Of a stretch of 64,000 bases of DNA, positions 49,380 through 63,640 are shown one piece after another. Each line of letters begins with the position of its first letter. Positions within the stretch are counted from its first letter, which is position 1. The DNA lies in contig RQOL01000372.1 of the NCBI GenBank assembly GCA_013076295.1, positions 372,001 through 436,000 of the forward strand. The letters are read 5' to 3'. The notes under the pieces are model-generated. The model had not been told where the DNA came from. It saw only the letters and a list, made by a program, of their open reading frames with translations, and did no database searches. Both the position numbers and the translations under genes were made by a program. The DNA comes from Sanderia malayensis. Its lineage: Eukaryota > Cnidaria > Scyphozoa > Semaeostomeae > Pelagiidae.

Positions 49380-52000
49380 GGGAATGAATATAAAAAAATT
49401 CAAGAAATGAATGTTAATATTAATGAAAAAAGTAACTAAAAGTGTATAACAATTTGATCTCGCTGAATTGACATCGAATCATGGGCAAATTGTGGGAATG
49501 AATCCTAATTTTGATTAGTGTAAGTTGCGGGAAAAAAAGTTAATTTTTTTTGGTGTAAATTGTGGGAATGAATCCTAAATTTGATTAGTGTAAGTTGCGG
49601 GAATAAAAGTTAATTTTTATTAGTGTAAATTGTGGGAATGAATGTTTATATAACTGAAAGAAGTAACTAAAAGTGTATAACAATTTGTTTTCGCTGAATT
49701 GACGTGGAATCATGCGCAAATTGTGGGAATGAATTTAATTTTGATTAGTGTAAGTTGCGGGAAAAAAAGTTGATTTTTATTGGTGTACATTGTGGGAGGG
49801 AAAATTAGTCTTATTAGTGTAAATTGTGGGAATGAGTGTTATCTTTTGTTAGTGTAAATAGTTGGAAGGAATGTTAATATTACTGAAAAAAGTAACTAAA
49901 AGTGTATAGCAATTTGTTCTCGCTGAATTGACATGGAATCAAGCGCAAATTGTGGGAATGAATCCTAGTTTTGATTAGTGTAAGTTGCGGGAATAAAAGT
50001 TGATTTTTATTGGTGTAAATTGTGGGAATGAATCCTAAATTTGATTAGTGTAAGTTGCGGGAATAAAAGTTAATTTTTATTAGTGTAAATTGTGGGAATG
50101 AATGTTTATATAACTGAAAGAAGTAACTAAAAGTGTATAACAATTTGTTTTCGCTGAATTGACGTGGAATCATGCGCAAATTGTGGGAATGAATTTAATT
50201 TTGATTAGTGTAAGTTGCGGGAAAAAAAGTTGATTTTTATTGGTGTACATTGTGGGAGGGAAAATTAGTCTTATTAGTGTAAATTGTGGGAATGAGTGTT
50301 ATCTTTTGTTAGTGTAAATAGTTGGAAGGAATGTTAATATTACTGAAAAAAGTAACTAAAAGTGTATAGCAATTTGATCTCGCTGAATTGACATCGAATC
50401 ATGGGCAAATTGTGGGAATGAATCCTAATTTTGATTAGTGTAAGTTGCGGGAAAAAAAGTTAATTTTTTTTGGTGTAAATTGTGGGAATGAATCCTAAAT
50501 TTGATTAGTGTAAGTTTCGGGAATAAAAGTTAATTTTTATTAGTGTAAATTGTGGGAATGAATGTTTATATAACTGAAAGAAGTAACTAAAAGTGTATAA
50601 CAATTTGTTTTCGCTGAATTGACGTGGAATCATGCGCAAATTGTGGGAATGAATTTAATTTTGATTAGTGTAAGTTGCGGGAAAAAAAGTTGATTTTTAT
50701 TGGCGTACATTGTGGGAGGGAAAATTAGTCTTATTAGTGTAAATTGTGGGAATGAGTGCTATCTTTTGTTAGTGTAAATAGTTGGAAGGAATGTTAATAT
50801 TACTGAAAAAAGTAACTAAAAGTGTATAGCAATTTGTTCTCGCTGAATTGACATGGAATCAAGCGCAAATTGTGGGAATGAATCCTAGTTTTGATTAGTG
50901 TAAGTTGCGGGAATAAAAGTTGATTTTTATTGGTGTAAATTGTGGGAATGAATCCTAAATTTGATTAGTGTAAGTTGCGGAAAAAAAAGTTAATTTTTTT
51001 TGGTGTAAATTGTGGGAATGAATGTTTATATAACTGAAAAAAGTAACTAAAAGTGTATAACAATTTGCTTTCGCTGAATTGACGTCGAATCAAGCGCAAA
51101 TTGTGGGAATAAATCCTAGTTTTGATTAGTGTAAGTTGCGGGAATAATAGTTGATTTTTATTTGTGTAAATTGGGGGAATGAAAGTTAATTTTTATTAGT
51201 GTAAATTGTGGGAATGAGTGTTATCTTTTATTAGTGTAAATAGTGGGAAGGAATGTTAATATTACTGAAAAAAGTAACTAAAAGTGTATAACAATTTGTT
51301 CTCGCTGAATTGATATCGAATCATGGGCAAATTGTGGGAATGAATCCTAATTTTGATTAGTGTAAGTTGCGGGAAAAAAAGTTAATTTTTTTTGTGTAAA
51401 TTGTGGGAATGAATCCTAAATTTGATTAGTGTAAGTTGCGGGAATAAAAGTTAATTTTTATTAGTGTAAATTGTGGGAATGAATGTTTATATAACTGAAA
51501 GAAGTAACTAAAAGTGTATAACAATTTGTTTTCGCTGAATTGACGTGGAATCATGCGCAAATTGTGGGAATGAATTTAATATTGATTAGTGTAAGTTGCT
51601 GGAATAAAAGTTGATTTTTATTGGTGTACATTGTGGGAGGGAAAATTAGTTTTTATTAGTGTAAATTGTGGCAATGAGTGTTATCTTTTGTTAGTGTAAA
51701 TAGTTGGAAGGAATGTTAATATTACTGAAAAAAGTAACTAAAAGTGTATAACAATTTGTTCTCGCTGAATTGACATGGAATCAAGCGCAAATTGTGGGAA
51801 TGAATCCTAGTTTTGATTAGTGTAAGTTGCGGGAATAAAAGTTGATTTTTATTGGTGTAAATTGTGGGAATGAATCCTAAATTTGATTAGTGTAAGTTGC
51901 GGGAAAAAAAGTTAATTTTTTTTGGTTTAAATTGTGGGAATGAATGTTTATATAACTGAAAAAAGTAACTAAAAGTGTATAACAAATTGTTTTCGCTGAA
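49380..52000. repeat. ~920-bp higher-order repeat, about three copies
   Basis: GATCTCGCTGAATTGACATC at 49456 recurs at 50376 and, as GTTCTCGCTGAATTGATATC, at 51298 (offsets 920 and 922). GTTCTCGCTGAATTGACATG with AATCAAGCGC occurs at 49916, 50836 and 51758 (920, 922). Monomers between these markers keep their order. This region starts the second satellite subfamily. Confidence 0.8.
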
Positions 52001-55000
52001 TTGACGTCAAATCATGCGCAAATTGTGGGAATGAATCCTAGTTTTGATTAGTGTAAGTTGCGGGAATAAAAGTTAATGTTTATTGGTGTAAATTATGGTA
52101 ATGAATGTTAATATAACTGGAACAAGTAACTAAAAGTGTATAACAATTTGTTCTCCCTGAATTGACATGGAATCATGCGCAAATTGTGAGAATGAATCCT
52201 AGTTTTGATTAGTGTAAGTTGCGGGAATAAAAGTTGATTTTTATTGGTGTAAATTAGGGGAATGAAAGTTAATTTTTATTAGTGTAAATTGTGGGAATGA
52301 GTGTTATCTTTTATTAGTGTAAATAGTGGGAAGGAATGTTAATATTACTGAAAAAAGTAACTAAAAGTGTATAACAATTTGTTCTCGCTGAATTGACATC
52401 GAATCATGCGCAAATCGTGCGAATGAATCCTAATCTTGATTAGTGTAAGTTGCGGGAATAAAAGTTGATTTTTATTGGTGTAAATTGGGGGAATGAAAGT
52501 TAATTTTTATTAGTGTAAATTGTGGGAATGAGTGTTATCTTTTATTAGTGTAAATAGTGGGAAGGAATGTTAATATTACTGAAAAAAGTAACTAAAAGTG
52601 TATAATAATGTGTTTTCGCTGAAATGACATGGAATCATGCGCAAATTGTGGGAATGAATCCTAATTTTGATTAGTGTAAGTTGCGGGAGTAAAAGTTATT
52701 TTTTATCAGTGTAAATTGTAGGAATGAAAGTTAATTTTTATTAGTGTAAATTGTGGGAATGAGTGTTATCTTTTATTAGTGTAAATATTGGGAAGGAATG
52801 TTAATATTACTGAAAAAAGTAACTAAAAGTGTATAGCAATTTGTTTTCGCTGAATTGACGTGGAATCATGCGCAAGTTGTGGGAATGAATTGAATTTTGA
52901 TTAGTGTAAGTTGCGGGAATAAAAGTTGATTTTTATTGGTGTAAATTGGGGGAATGAAAGTTAATTTTTATTAGTGTAAATTGTGGGAATGAGTGTTATC
53001 TTTTATTAGTGTAAATAGTGGGAAGGAATGTTAATATTACTGAAAAAAGTAACTAAAAGTGTATAGCAATTTGTTTTCGCTGAATTGACGTGGAATCATG
53101 CGCAAGTTGTGGGAATGAATTTAATTTTGATTAGTGTAAGTTGCGGGAATAAAAGTTGATTTTTATTGGTGTACATTGTGGGAGGGAAAATTAGTTTTTA
53201 TTAGTGTAAATTGTGGGAATGAGTGTTATCTTTTATTAGTGTAAATAGTGGGAAGGAATGTTAATATTACTGAAAAAAGTAACTAAAAGTGTATAGCAAT
53301 TTGTTTTCGCTGAATTGACGTGGAATCATGCGCAAATTGTGGGAATGAATTTAATTTTGATCAGTGTAAGTTGCGGGAATAAAAGTTGATTTTTATTGGT
53401 GTACATTGTGGGAGGGAAAATTAGTTTTTATTAGTGTAAATTGTGGGAATGAGTGTTATCTTTTATTAGTGTAAATTGTGGGAATGAATGTTTATATAAC
53501 TGAAAAAAGTAACTAAAAGTGTATAACAATTTGTTTTCGCTGAATTGACATAGAATCATGCGCAAATTGTGGGAATGAATCCTAGTTTTGATTAGTGTAA
53601 GTTGCGGGAATAAAAGTTGATTTTTATTGGTGTAAATTGGGGGAATGAAAGTTAATTTTTATTAGTTTAAATTGTGGGAAAGAGTGTTATCTTTTATTAG
53701 TGTAAATAGTGGGAAGGAATGTTAATATTACTGAAAAAAGTAACTAAAAGTGTATAACAATTTGTTCTCGCTGAATTGACGTGGAATCATGCGCAAATTG
53801 TGGGAATGAATCCTAATTTTGATTAGTGTAAATTGCGGGGAAAAAAAATAATTTTTATTGGTGTAAATTATGGGAATGAATGTTAATATAACTGGAACAA
53901 GTAACTAAAAGTGTATAACAATTTGTTCTCGCTGAATTGACGTGGAATCATGCGCAAATTGTGGGAATGAATATAAAAAAATTCAAGGAATGAATGTTAA
54001 TATTACTGAAAAAAGTAACTAAAAGTGTATAACAATTTGTTCTCGCTGAATTGACATCGAATCAGGGGCAAATTGTGGGATTGAATCCTAATTTTGATTA
54101 GTGTAAGTTGCGGGAAAAAAAGTTAATTTTTATTAGTGTAAATTGTGGGAATGAATGTTTATATAACTGAAAAAAGTAACTAAAAGTGTATAACAATTTG
54201 TTTTCGCTGAATTGACGTGGAATCATGCGCAAATTGTGGGAATGAATTTAATTTTGATTAGTGTAAGTTGCGGGAATAAAAGTTGATTTTTATTGGTGTA
54301 CATTGTGGGAGGGAAAATTATTTTTTATTATTGTAAATTGTGGGAATGAGTGTTATCTTTTGTTAGTGTAAATAGTTGGAAGGAATGTTAATATTACTGA
54401 AAAAAGTAACTAAAACTGTATAACAATTTGTTCTCCCCGAATTGACATCGAATCATGCGCAAATTGTCGGAATGAATCCTAATTTTGATTAGTGTAAATT
54501 GCGGGGAAAAAAGTTATTTTTTATTGGTGTAAATTATGGGAATGAATGTTAATATAACTGGAACAAGTAACTAAAAGTGTATAACAATTTGTTCTCGCTG
54601 AATTGACGTGGAATCATGCGCAAATTGTGGGAATGAAAATAAAAAAATTCAAGGAATGAATGTTAATATTACTGAAAAAAGTAACTAAAAGTGTATAACA
54701 ATTTGTTCTCGCTGAATTGACATCGAATCAGGGGCAAATTGTGGGAATGAATCCTAATTTTGATTAGTGTAAGTTGCGGTAAAAAAAGTTAATTTTTTTT
54801 GGTGTAAATTGTGGGAATGAATCCTAAATTTGATTAGTGTAAGTTGCGGGAATAAAAGTTAATTTTTATTAGTGTAAATAGTGGGAAGGAATGTTAATAT
54901 TACTGAAAAAAGTAACTAAAAGTGTATAACAATTTGTTCTCGTTGAATTGACGTGGAATCATGCGCAAATTGTGGGAATGAATATATAAAAATTCAAGGA

Positions 55001-56310
55001 ATGAATGTTAATATTACCGAAAAAGGTAACTAAAAGTGTATAACAATTTGTTCTCGCCGAATTGACATCGAATCATGCGCAAATTGTGGGAATGAATCCT
55101 AATTTTGATTAGTGTAAATTGCGGGAAAAAAAGTTAATTTTTATTGGTGTAAATAATGGGAATGAATGTTAATATAACTGGAACAAGTAACTAAAAGTGT
55201 ATAACAATTTGTTCTCGGTGAATTGACGTGGAATCATGCGCAAATTGTGGGAATGAATATAAAAAAATTCAAGGAATGAATGTTAATATTACTGAAAAAG
55301 TAACTAAAAGTGTATAACAATTTGTTCTCGCTGAATTGACATCGAATCATGGGCAAATTGTGGGAATGAATCCTAATTTTGATTAATGTAAGTTGCGGGA
55401 AAAAAAGTAAATTTTTTTTGGTGTAAATTGTGGGAATGAATCCTAAATTTGATTAGTGTAAGTTGCGGGAATAAAAGTTAATTTTTATTAGTGTAAATTG
55501 TGGGAATGAATGTTTATATAACTGAAAGAAGTAACTAAAAGTGTATAACAATTTGTTTTCGCTGAATTGACGTGGAATCATGCGCAAATTGTGGGAATGA
55601 ATCCTAGTTTTGATTAGTGTAAGTTGCGGGAATAAAAGTTGATTTTTATTGGTGTAAATTGTGGGAATGAATCCTAAATTTGATTAGTGTAAGTTGCGGG
55701 AAAAAAAGTTAATTTTTTTTGGTTTAAATTGTGGGAATGAATGTTTATATAACTGAAAAAAGTAACTAAAAGTGTATAACAAATTGTTTTCGCTGAATTG
55801 ACGTCAAATCATGCGCAAATTGTGGGAATGAATCCTAGTTTTGATTAGTGTAAGTTGCGGGAATAAAAGTTAATGTTTATTGGTGTAAATTATGGTAATG
55901 AATGTTAATATAACTGGAACAAGTAACTAAAAGTGTATAACAATTTGTTCTCCCTGAATTGACATGGAATCATGCGCAAATTGTGAGAATGAATCCTAGT
56001 TTTGATTAGTGTAAGTTGCGGGAATAAAAGTTGATTTTTATTGGTGTAAATTAGGGGAATGAAAGTTAATTTTTATTAGTGTAAATTGTGGGAATGAGTG
56101 TTATCTTTTATTAGTGTAAATAGTGGGAAGGAATGTTAATATTACTGAAAAAAGTAACTAAAAGTGTATAACAATTTGTTCTCGCTGAATTGACATCGAA
56201 TCATGCGCAAATCGTGCGAATGAATCCTAATCTTGATTAGTGTAAGTTGCGGGAATAAAAGTTGATTTTTATTGGTGTAAATTGGGGGAATGAAAGTTAA
56301 TTTTTATTAG
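51750..56310. repeat. Segment repeated at ~3.8 kb (51.75-52.5 and 55.55-56.3 kb)
   Basis: The run with TGACGTCAAATCATGCGC, GTTAATGTTTATTGG, AACTGGAACAAGTAAC, TTGTTCTCCCTGAATTG and AATCGTGCGAATGAATCC occurs at about 51981 and again at about 55778, an offset of about 3797 bp. Between the two lie monomers carrying a short insert, ATAAAAAAATTCAAG, at about 53970, 54637, 54985 and 55258 (also near 49388). All is satellite. Confidence 0.7.
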
Positions 56311-57199
56311 TGTAAATTGCGGGAATAAAAGTTAATTTTTATTAGTATAAATTGCGGGAATGAATGTTTATATAACTGAAACAAGTAACTAAAAGTGTAT
56401 AACAATTTGTTCTCCCTGAATTGACATGGAATCAAGCGCAAATTGTGGGAATGAATCTAAATATATTGTGGGAATGAATGTTAATATTACTCAAAAAAGT
56501 AACTAAATGTGCATAACAATTTGTTTTCGCTGAATTGACATGGAGTCATGCGCAAATTGTGGGAAGGAATCCTAATTTTGATTAGTGTAAGTTGTGGGAA
56601 TAAAATTTAATTTTTATTGGTGTAAATTGTTGGAATGAATCCTAATTTTGATTAGTGTAAGTTGCTGGAATAAAAGTTAATTTTTATTAGTGTAAATTGT
56701 GGGAATGAATGTTAATATAACTGAAACATGTAACTAAAAGTGTATAACAATTTGTTCTCGCTGAATTGACATCGAATCATGCGCAAATTGTGGGAATGAA
56801 TCCTAATCTTGATTAGTTTAAGTTGCGGGAATAAAAGTTGATTTTTATTGGTATACATTGTGGTAGAGAAAATTAATTTTTATTTGTGTAAATTGTGGGA
56901 ATGAGTGTTATCTTTTATTAGTGTAAATGGTGGGAAGGATTGTTAATATTACTGAAAAAAGTAACTAAAAGTGTATAGCAATTTGTTCTCGCTGAATTGA
57001 CATCGAGTCATGCGCAAATTGTGGGAATGAATCCTAATCTTGATTAGTGTAAGTTGCGGGAATAAAAGTTAATTTTTATTGGTGTAAATTGTTGGAATGA
57101 ATCCTAATTTTGATTAGTGTAAGTTGCGGGAATAAAAGTTAATTTTTATTAGTGTAAATTGTGGGAATGAATGTTAATATAACTGAAACAAGTAACTAA

Positions 57200-60100
57200 A
57201 AGTGTATAACAATTTGTTCTCGCTGAATTGACATCGAATCATGCGCAAATTGTGGGAATGAATCCTAATCTTGATTAGTTTAAGTTGCGGGAATAAAAGT
57301 TAATTTTTATTAGTATAAATTGTGGGAATGAATGTTTATATAACTGAAACAAGTAACTAAAAGTGTATAACAATTTGTTCTCGCTGAATTGACATGGAAT
57401 CAAGTGCAAATTGTGGGAATGAATCTAAATAAATTGTGGGAATGAATGTTAATATTACTCAAAAAAGTAACTAAAAGCGCATAACAATTTCTTTTCGCTG
57501 AATTGACATGGAGTCAAGCGCAAATTGTGGGAAGGAATCCTAATTTTGATTAGTGTAAGTTGCGGGAATAAAGGTTAATTTTTATTGGTTTTAATTGTTG
57601 GAATGAATCCTAATTTTGATTAGTGTAAGTTGCGGGAATAAAAGTTAATTTTTATTAGTGTAAATTGTGGGAATGAATGTTAATATAACTGAAACAAGTA
57701 ACTAGAAGTGTATAACAATTTGTTCTCGCTGAATTGACGTGGAATCATGCGCAAATTGTGGGAATGAATTCAATTTTGATTAGTGTAAGTTGCGGGAATT
57801 AAAGTTGATTTTTATTGGTGTACATTGTGGGAGAGAAAATTAATTTTTCTTAGTGTAAATTTTGGGAATGAGTGTTATCTTTTATTCGTGTAAATTGTGG
57901 GAATGAATGTTAATATTACTGAAAAAGTAACTAAAAGTGTATAACAATTTTTTCTCGCTGAATGGACGTGAAACCATGCGCAAGTTGTGGGAATGAATGT
58001 TAATTTTGATTAGTGTAAGTTGCGGGAATAAAAGTTAATTTTTGTTGGTGTAAATTGTGGGAATGAGTGTTATCTTTTATTAGTGTAAATTGTGGAAATG
58101 AATGTTAATATTACTGAAAAAAGTAACTAAAAGGGTATAACAATTTGTTTTCGCTGAATTGACGTTGAATCATGCCCAAATTGTGGGAATGAATGTTAAT
58201 TTTGATTAGTGTAAGTTGCGGGAAAAAAAGTTGATTTTTATTGTTGTAAATTGCGGGAATGATAGGTAAATTTTATTAGTGTAAATTGTGGGAATGAATG
58301 TTAATATTACTGAAAAAGTAACTAAAAGAGTATAACAATTTGCTTTCGCTGAATTGACGTGGAATGATGCGCAAACTGTAGGAATGAATCCTAATTTTGA
58401 TTAGTGTAAATTTCGGGACAAAAAGTTAATTTTCATTGGTATAAATTGTGGGAATGAATGTTAATTTTACTGAAAAAAGTAACTATAATGTAAAACAATT
58501 TGTTCTGGCTGAATTTACGTGGAATCATGCGCAAATTGTGGGAATGAATGTTATTTTTGATTAGTGTAAGTTGCGGGAATAAAAGTTGATTTTTATTGGT
58601 GTAAATTGTGGGAATGAAAGTTAATTTTTATTAGTGTAAATTGTGGGAATGAGTGTTATCTTTTATTATTGTACATTGTGGGTATGAATGTTAACATAAC
58701 TGAAAAAAGTAACTAAAAGTGTATAGCAATTTGTTGTGGCTGAATTGACGTGGAATCATGCGCAAATTGTGGGAATGAATCTAAATAAATTGTAGGAATG
58801 AATGTTAATATTACTCAAAAAAGTAACTTAATGTGTATAACAATTTGTTTTCGCTGAATTGACATCAATCATGCGCAAATTGTGGGGATGAATCCTAATT
58901 TTGATTAGTGTAAGTTGCGGGAATAAAAGTTGATTTTTATTAGTGTAAATTGTGGGAATGATAGGTAAATTTTATTAGTGTAAATTGTGGGAATTAGTGT
59001 TATCTTTTATTAGTGTAAATTGTGGGAATGAATGTTAATATTACTGAAAAAGTAACTAAAAGAGTATAACAATTTGCTTTCGCTGAATTGACGTGGAATT
59101 ATGCGCAAACTTTGGGAATGAATCCTAATTTTGATTAGTGTAAGTTTCGGGAAAAAAGTTAATTTTTATTGGTATAAATTGTGGGAATGAATGTTATCTT
59201 TATTATTGTAAATTGTGGGAATGAATGTTAATATTACTGAAAAAGTAACTAAAAGAGTATAACAATTTGCTTTCGCTGAATTGACGTGGAATTATGCGAA
59301 AACTGTGGGAATGAATCTAAATAAATTGTAGGAATGAATGTTAATATTACTCAAAAAAGTAACAAAATATGTATCACAATTTTTTTTCGCTGAAGTGACA
59401 TGGAATCATGCTCAAATTGTGGGAATGAATCCTAATTTTGATTAGTGTAAGTTGCGGGAATAAAAGCTGATTTTTATTGGTGTAAATTGTCGGAATAAAT
59501 GTTCATAAAACTGAAAAAAGTAACTAAAAGTGCATAACAATTTTTTTTCGCTGAAGTGACATGGAATCATGCTCAAATTGTGGGAATGAATCCTAATTTT
59601 GATTAGTGTAAGTGGCGGGAATAAAAGTTGATTTTTATTGGTGTACATTGTGGGAATGAATGTTAATATTACTCAAAAAGTAACTAAATGTGCATAACAA
59701 TTTGTTTTCGCTGAATTGACATGGAGTCATGCGCAAATTGTGGGAAGGAATCCTAATTTTGATTAGTGTAAGTTGCGGGAATAAAAGTTAATTTTTATTA
59801 ATGTAAATTGTGGGAATGAATGTTAATATAACTGAAACAAGTAACTAAAAGTGTATAACAATTTGTTCTCGCTGAATTGACATCGAATCATGCGCAAATT
59901 GTGGGAATGAATTCTAATCTTGATTAGTTTAAGTTGCGGGAATAAAAGTTAATTTTTATTAGTATAAATTGTGGGAATGAATGTTTATATAACTGAAACA
60001 AGTAACTAAAAGTGTATAACAATTTGTTCTCGCTGAATTGACATGGAATCAAGTGCAAATTGTGGGAATGAATCTAAATAAATTGTGGGAATGAATGTTA

Positions 60101-60240
60101 ATATTACTCAAAAAAGTAACTAAAAGTGCATAACAATTTGTTTTCGCTGAATTGACATGGAGTCAAGCGCAAATTGTGGGAAGGAATCCTAATTTTGATT
60201 AGTGTAAGTTGCGGGAATAAAGGTTAATTTTTATTGGTGT
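57200..60240. repeat. Segment repeated at ~2.65 kb
   Basis: The run TCGCTGAATTGACATGG with AATCAAGTGCAAATTG at 57381 recurs at 60030 (offset 2649). The flanking monomers match in order, from GATTAGTTTAAGTTGCGGG before to TATTGGT(T/G)TTAATTGTTGG after. Between the copies lie more diverged single monomers (GATAGGTAAATTTTATTAG, AAAGAGTATAACAATTTGC), the least regular part of the array. Confidence 0.65.
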
Positions 60241-60779
60241 TAATTGTTGGAATGAATCCTAATTTTGATTAGTGTAAGTTGCAGGAATAACAGTTAATTT
60301 TTATTAGTGTAAAATGTGGGAATGAATGTTAATATAACTGAAACAAGTAACTAAAAGTGTATAACAATTTGTTCACGCTGAATTGACGTGGAATCATGCG
60401 CAAATTGTGGGAATGAATTCAATTTTGATTAGTGTAAGTTGAGGGAATAAAAGTTGATTTTTATTGGTGTACATTGTGGGAGAGAAAATTAATTTTTATT
60501 AGTGTAAATTGTGGGAATGAGTGTTATCTTTTATTAGTGTAAATAGTGGGAAGGAATGTTAATATTACTGAAAAAAGTAACTAAAAGTGTATAACAATTT
60601 GTTCTCGCTGAATTGACATCGAATCATGCGCAAATTGTGGGAATGAATCCTAATTTTGATTAGTGTAAGTGGCGGGAATAAAAGTTGATTTTTATTGGTG
60701 TACATTGTGGGAGAGAAAATTAATTTTTATTAGTGTAAATTGTGGGAATGAATGAGTGTTATCTTTTATTAGTGTAAAT

Positions 60780-63640
60780 AGTGGGAAGGAATGTTAATAT
60801 TACTGAAAAAAGTATCTAAAAGTGTATAGCAATTTGTTCTCGCTGAATTGACATCGACTCATGCGCAAATTGTGGGAATGAATCCTAATCTTGATTAGTG
60901 TAAGTTGCGGGAATAAAAGTTAATTTTTATTAGTATAAATTGTGGGAAGGAATGTTAATATTACTGAAAAAAGTAACTAAAAATGTATAACAGTTTGTTC
61001 TCGCTGAATTGACATCGAATCATGCGCAAATTGTGGGAATCAATCCTAATCTTGATTAGTGTAAGTTGCGGGAATAAAAGTTAATTTTTATTAGTATAAA
61101 TTGTGGGAATGAATGTTTATATAACTGAAACAAGTAACTAAAAGTGTATAACAATTTGTTCTCGCTGAATTGACATGGAATCAAGCGCAAATTGTGGGAA
61201 AGAATCTAAATATATTGTGGGAATGAATGTTAATATTACGCAAAAAAGTAACTAAAAGTGCATAACAATTTGTTTTCGCTGAATTGACATGGAGTCATGC
61301 GCAAATTGTGTGAATGAATCCTAATTTTGATTAGTGTAAGTTGCGGGAATAAAAGTTAATTTTTATTGGTGTAAATTGTGGGAATGAATCCTAATTTTGA
61401 TTAGTGTAAGTTGCGGGAATAAAAATTAATTTTTATTAGTGTAAATTGTAGAAATGAATGTTAATATAACTGAAACAAGTAACTAAAAGTGTATAACAAT
61501 TTGTTCTCGCTCAATTGCCATGGAATCATGCGCAAATTGTGGGAATGAATTTAATTTTGATTAGTGTAAGTTGCGGGAATAAAAGTTGATTTTTATTGGT
61601 GTACATTGTGGGAGAGAAAATTAATTTTTATTAGTGTAAATTGTGGGAATGAGTGTTATCTTTTATTATTGTAAATTGTGGGAATGAGTGTTATCTTTTA
61701 TTAGTGTAAATAGTGGGAAGGAATGTTAATATTACTGAAAAAAGTAACTAAAAGTGTATAGCAATTTGTTCTCGCTGAATTGACATCGACTCATGCGCAA
61801 ATTGTGGGAATGAATCCTAATCTTGATTAGTGTAAGTTGCGGGAATAAAAGTTAATTTTTATTAGTATAAATTGTGGGAAGGAATGTTAATATTACTGAA
61901 AAAAGTAACTAAAAATGTATAACAGTTTGTTCTCGCTGAATTGACATCGAATCATGCGCAAATTGTGGGAATCAATCCTAATCTTGATTAGTGTAAGTTG
62001 CGGGAATAAAAGTTAATTTTTATTAGTATAAATTGTGGGAATGAATGTTTATATAACTGAAACAAGTAACTAAAAGTGTATAACAATTTGTTCTCGCTGA
62101 ATTGACATGGAATCAAGCGCAAATTGTGGGAAAGAATCTAAATATATTGTGGGAAGAATGTTAATATTACGCAAAAAAGTAACTAAAAGTGCATAACAAT
62201 TTGTTTTCGCTGAATTGACATGGAGTCATGCGCAAATTGTGTGAATGAATCCTAATTTTGATTAGTGTAAGTTGCGGGAATAAAAGTTAATTTTTATTGG
62301 TGTAAATTGTGGGAATGAATCCTAATTTTGATTAGTGTAAGTTGCGGGAATAAAAATTAATTTTTATTAGTGTAAATTGTAGAAATGAATGTTAATATAA
62401 CTGAAACAAGTAACTAAAAGTGTATAACAATTTGTTCTCGCTGAATTGCCATGGAATCATGCGCAAATTGTGGGAATGAATTTAATTTTGATTAGTGTAA
62501 GTTGCGGGAATAAAAGTTGATTTTTATTGGTGTACATTGTGGGAGAGAAAATTAATTTTTATTAGTGTAAATTGTGGGAATGAGTGTTATCTTTTATTAT
62601 TGTAAATTGTGGGAATGAGTGTTATCTTTTATTAGTGTAAATAGTGGGAAGGAATGTTAATATTACTGAAAAAAGTAACTAAAAGTGTATAGCAATTTGT
62701 TCTCGCTGAATTGACAGCGAGTCATGCGCAAATTGTAGGAATGAATCCTAATCTTGATTAGTGTAAGTTGCGGGAATAAAAGTTGATTTTTATTGGTGTA
62801 AATTGTGGAAATGAAAGCTAATTTTTATTAGTGTAAAATATGGGAATGAGTGTTATCTTTTATTATTGTAAATTGTGGGAATGCGTGTTATCTTTTATTA
62901 GTGTAAAAAGTGGGAAGGAATGTTAATATTACTGAAAAAAGTAACTAAAAGTGTATAGCAATTTGTTCTCTTTGCTGAATTGACATCGAGTCATGCGCAA
63001 ATTGTGGGAATGAATCCTAATCTTGATTAGTGTATGTTGCGGGAATAAAAGTTAATTTTTATTAGTATAAATTGTGGGAAGGAATGTTAATATTGCTGAA
63101 AAAAGTAACTAAAAGTGTATAGCAATTTGTTCTCTTTGCTGAATTGACATCGAGTCATGCGCAAATTGTGGAATGAATCCTAATCCTGATTAGTGTAAGT
63201 TGGGGGAATAAAAGTTAATTTTTATTAGTATAAATTGTGGGAATGAATGTTTATATAACTGAAACAAGTAACTAAAAGTGTATAGCAATTTGTTCTCGCT
63301 GAATTGACATGGAATCAAGCGCAAATTGTGGGAATGAATCTAAATATATTGTGGGAATGAATGTTAATATTACGCAAAAAAGTAACTAAAAGTGCATAAC
63401 AATTTGTTTTCGCTGAATTGACATGGAGTCATGCGCAAATTGTGGAATGAATCCTAATTTTGATTAGTGTAAGTTGCGGGAATAAAAGTTATTTTTATTG
63501 GTGTTAAATTGTGGGAATGAATCCTAATTTTGATTAGTGTAAGTTGCGGGAATAAAAGTTAATTTTTTTTAGTGTAAATTGTGGAAATGAATGTTAATAT
63601 AACTGAAACAAGTAACTAAAAGTGTATAGCAATTTGTTCT
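60780..63640. repeat. ~932-bp higher-order repeat, two close copies and a partial third
   Basis: GTTCTCGCTGAATTGACATC with GACTCATGCGC occurs at 60836 and 61768 (offset 932). A third start with GACAGCGAGTCATGCGC is at 62699 (offset 931) but diverges after about 62.8 kb, where CTCTTTGCTGAATTG monomers appear at about 62970 and 63135. The fused-submonomer variant GAATCTAAATATATTG lies at matching places (61203, 62135 and, less regularly, 63337). Confidence 0.75.
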
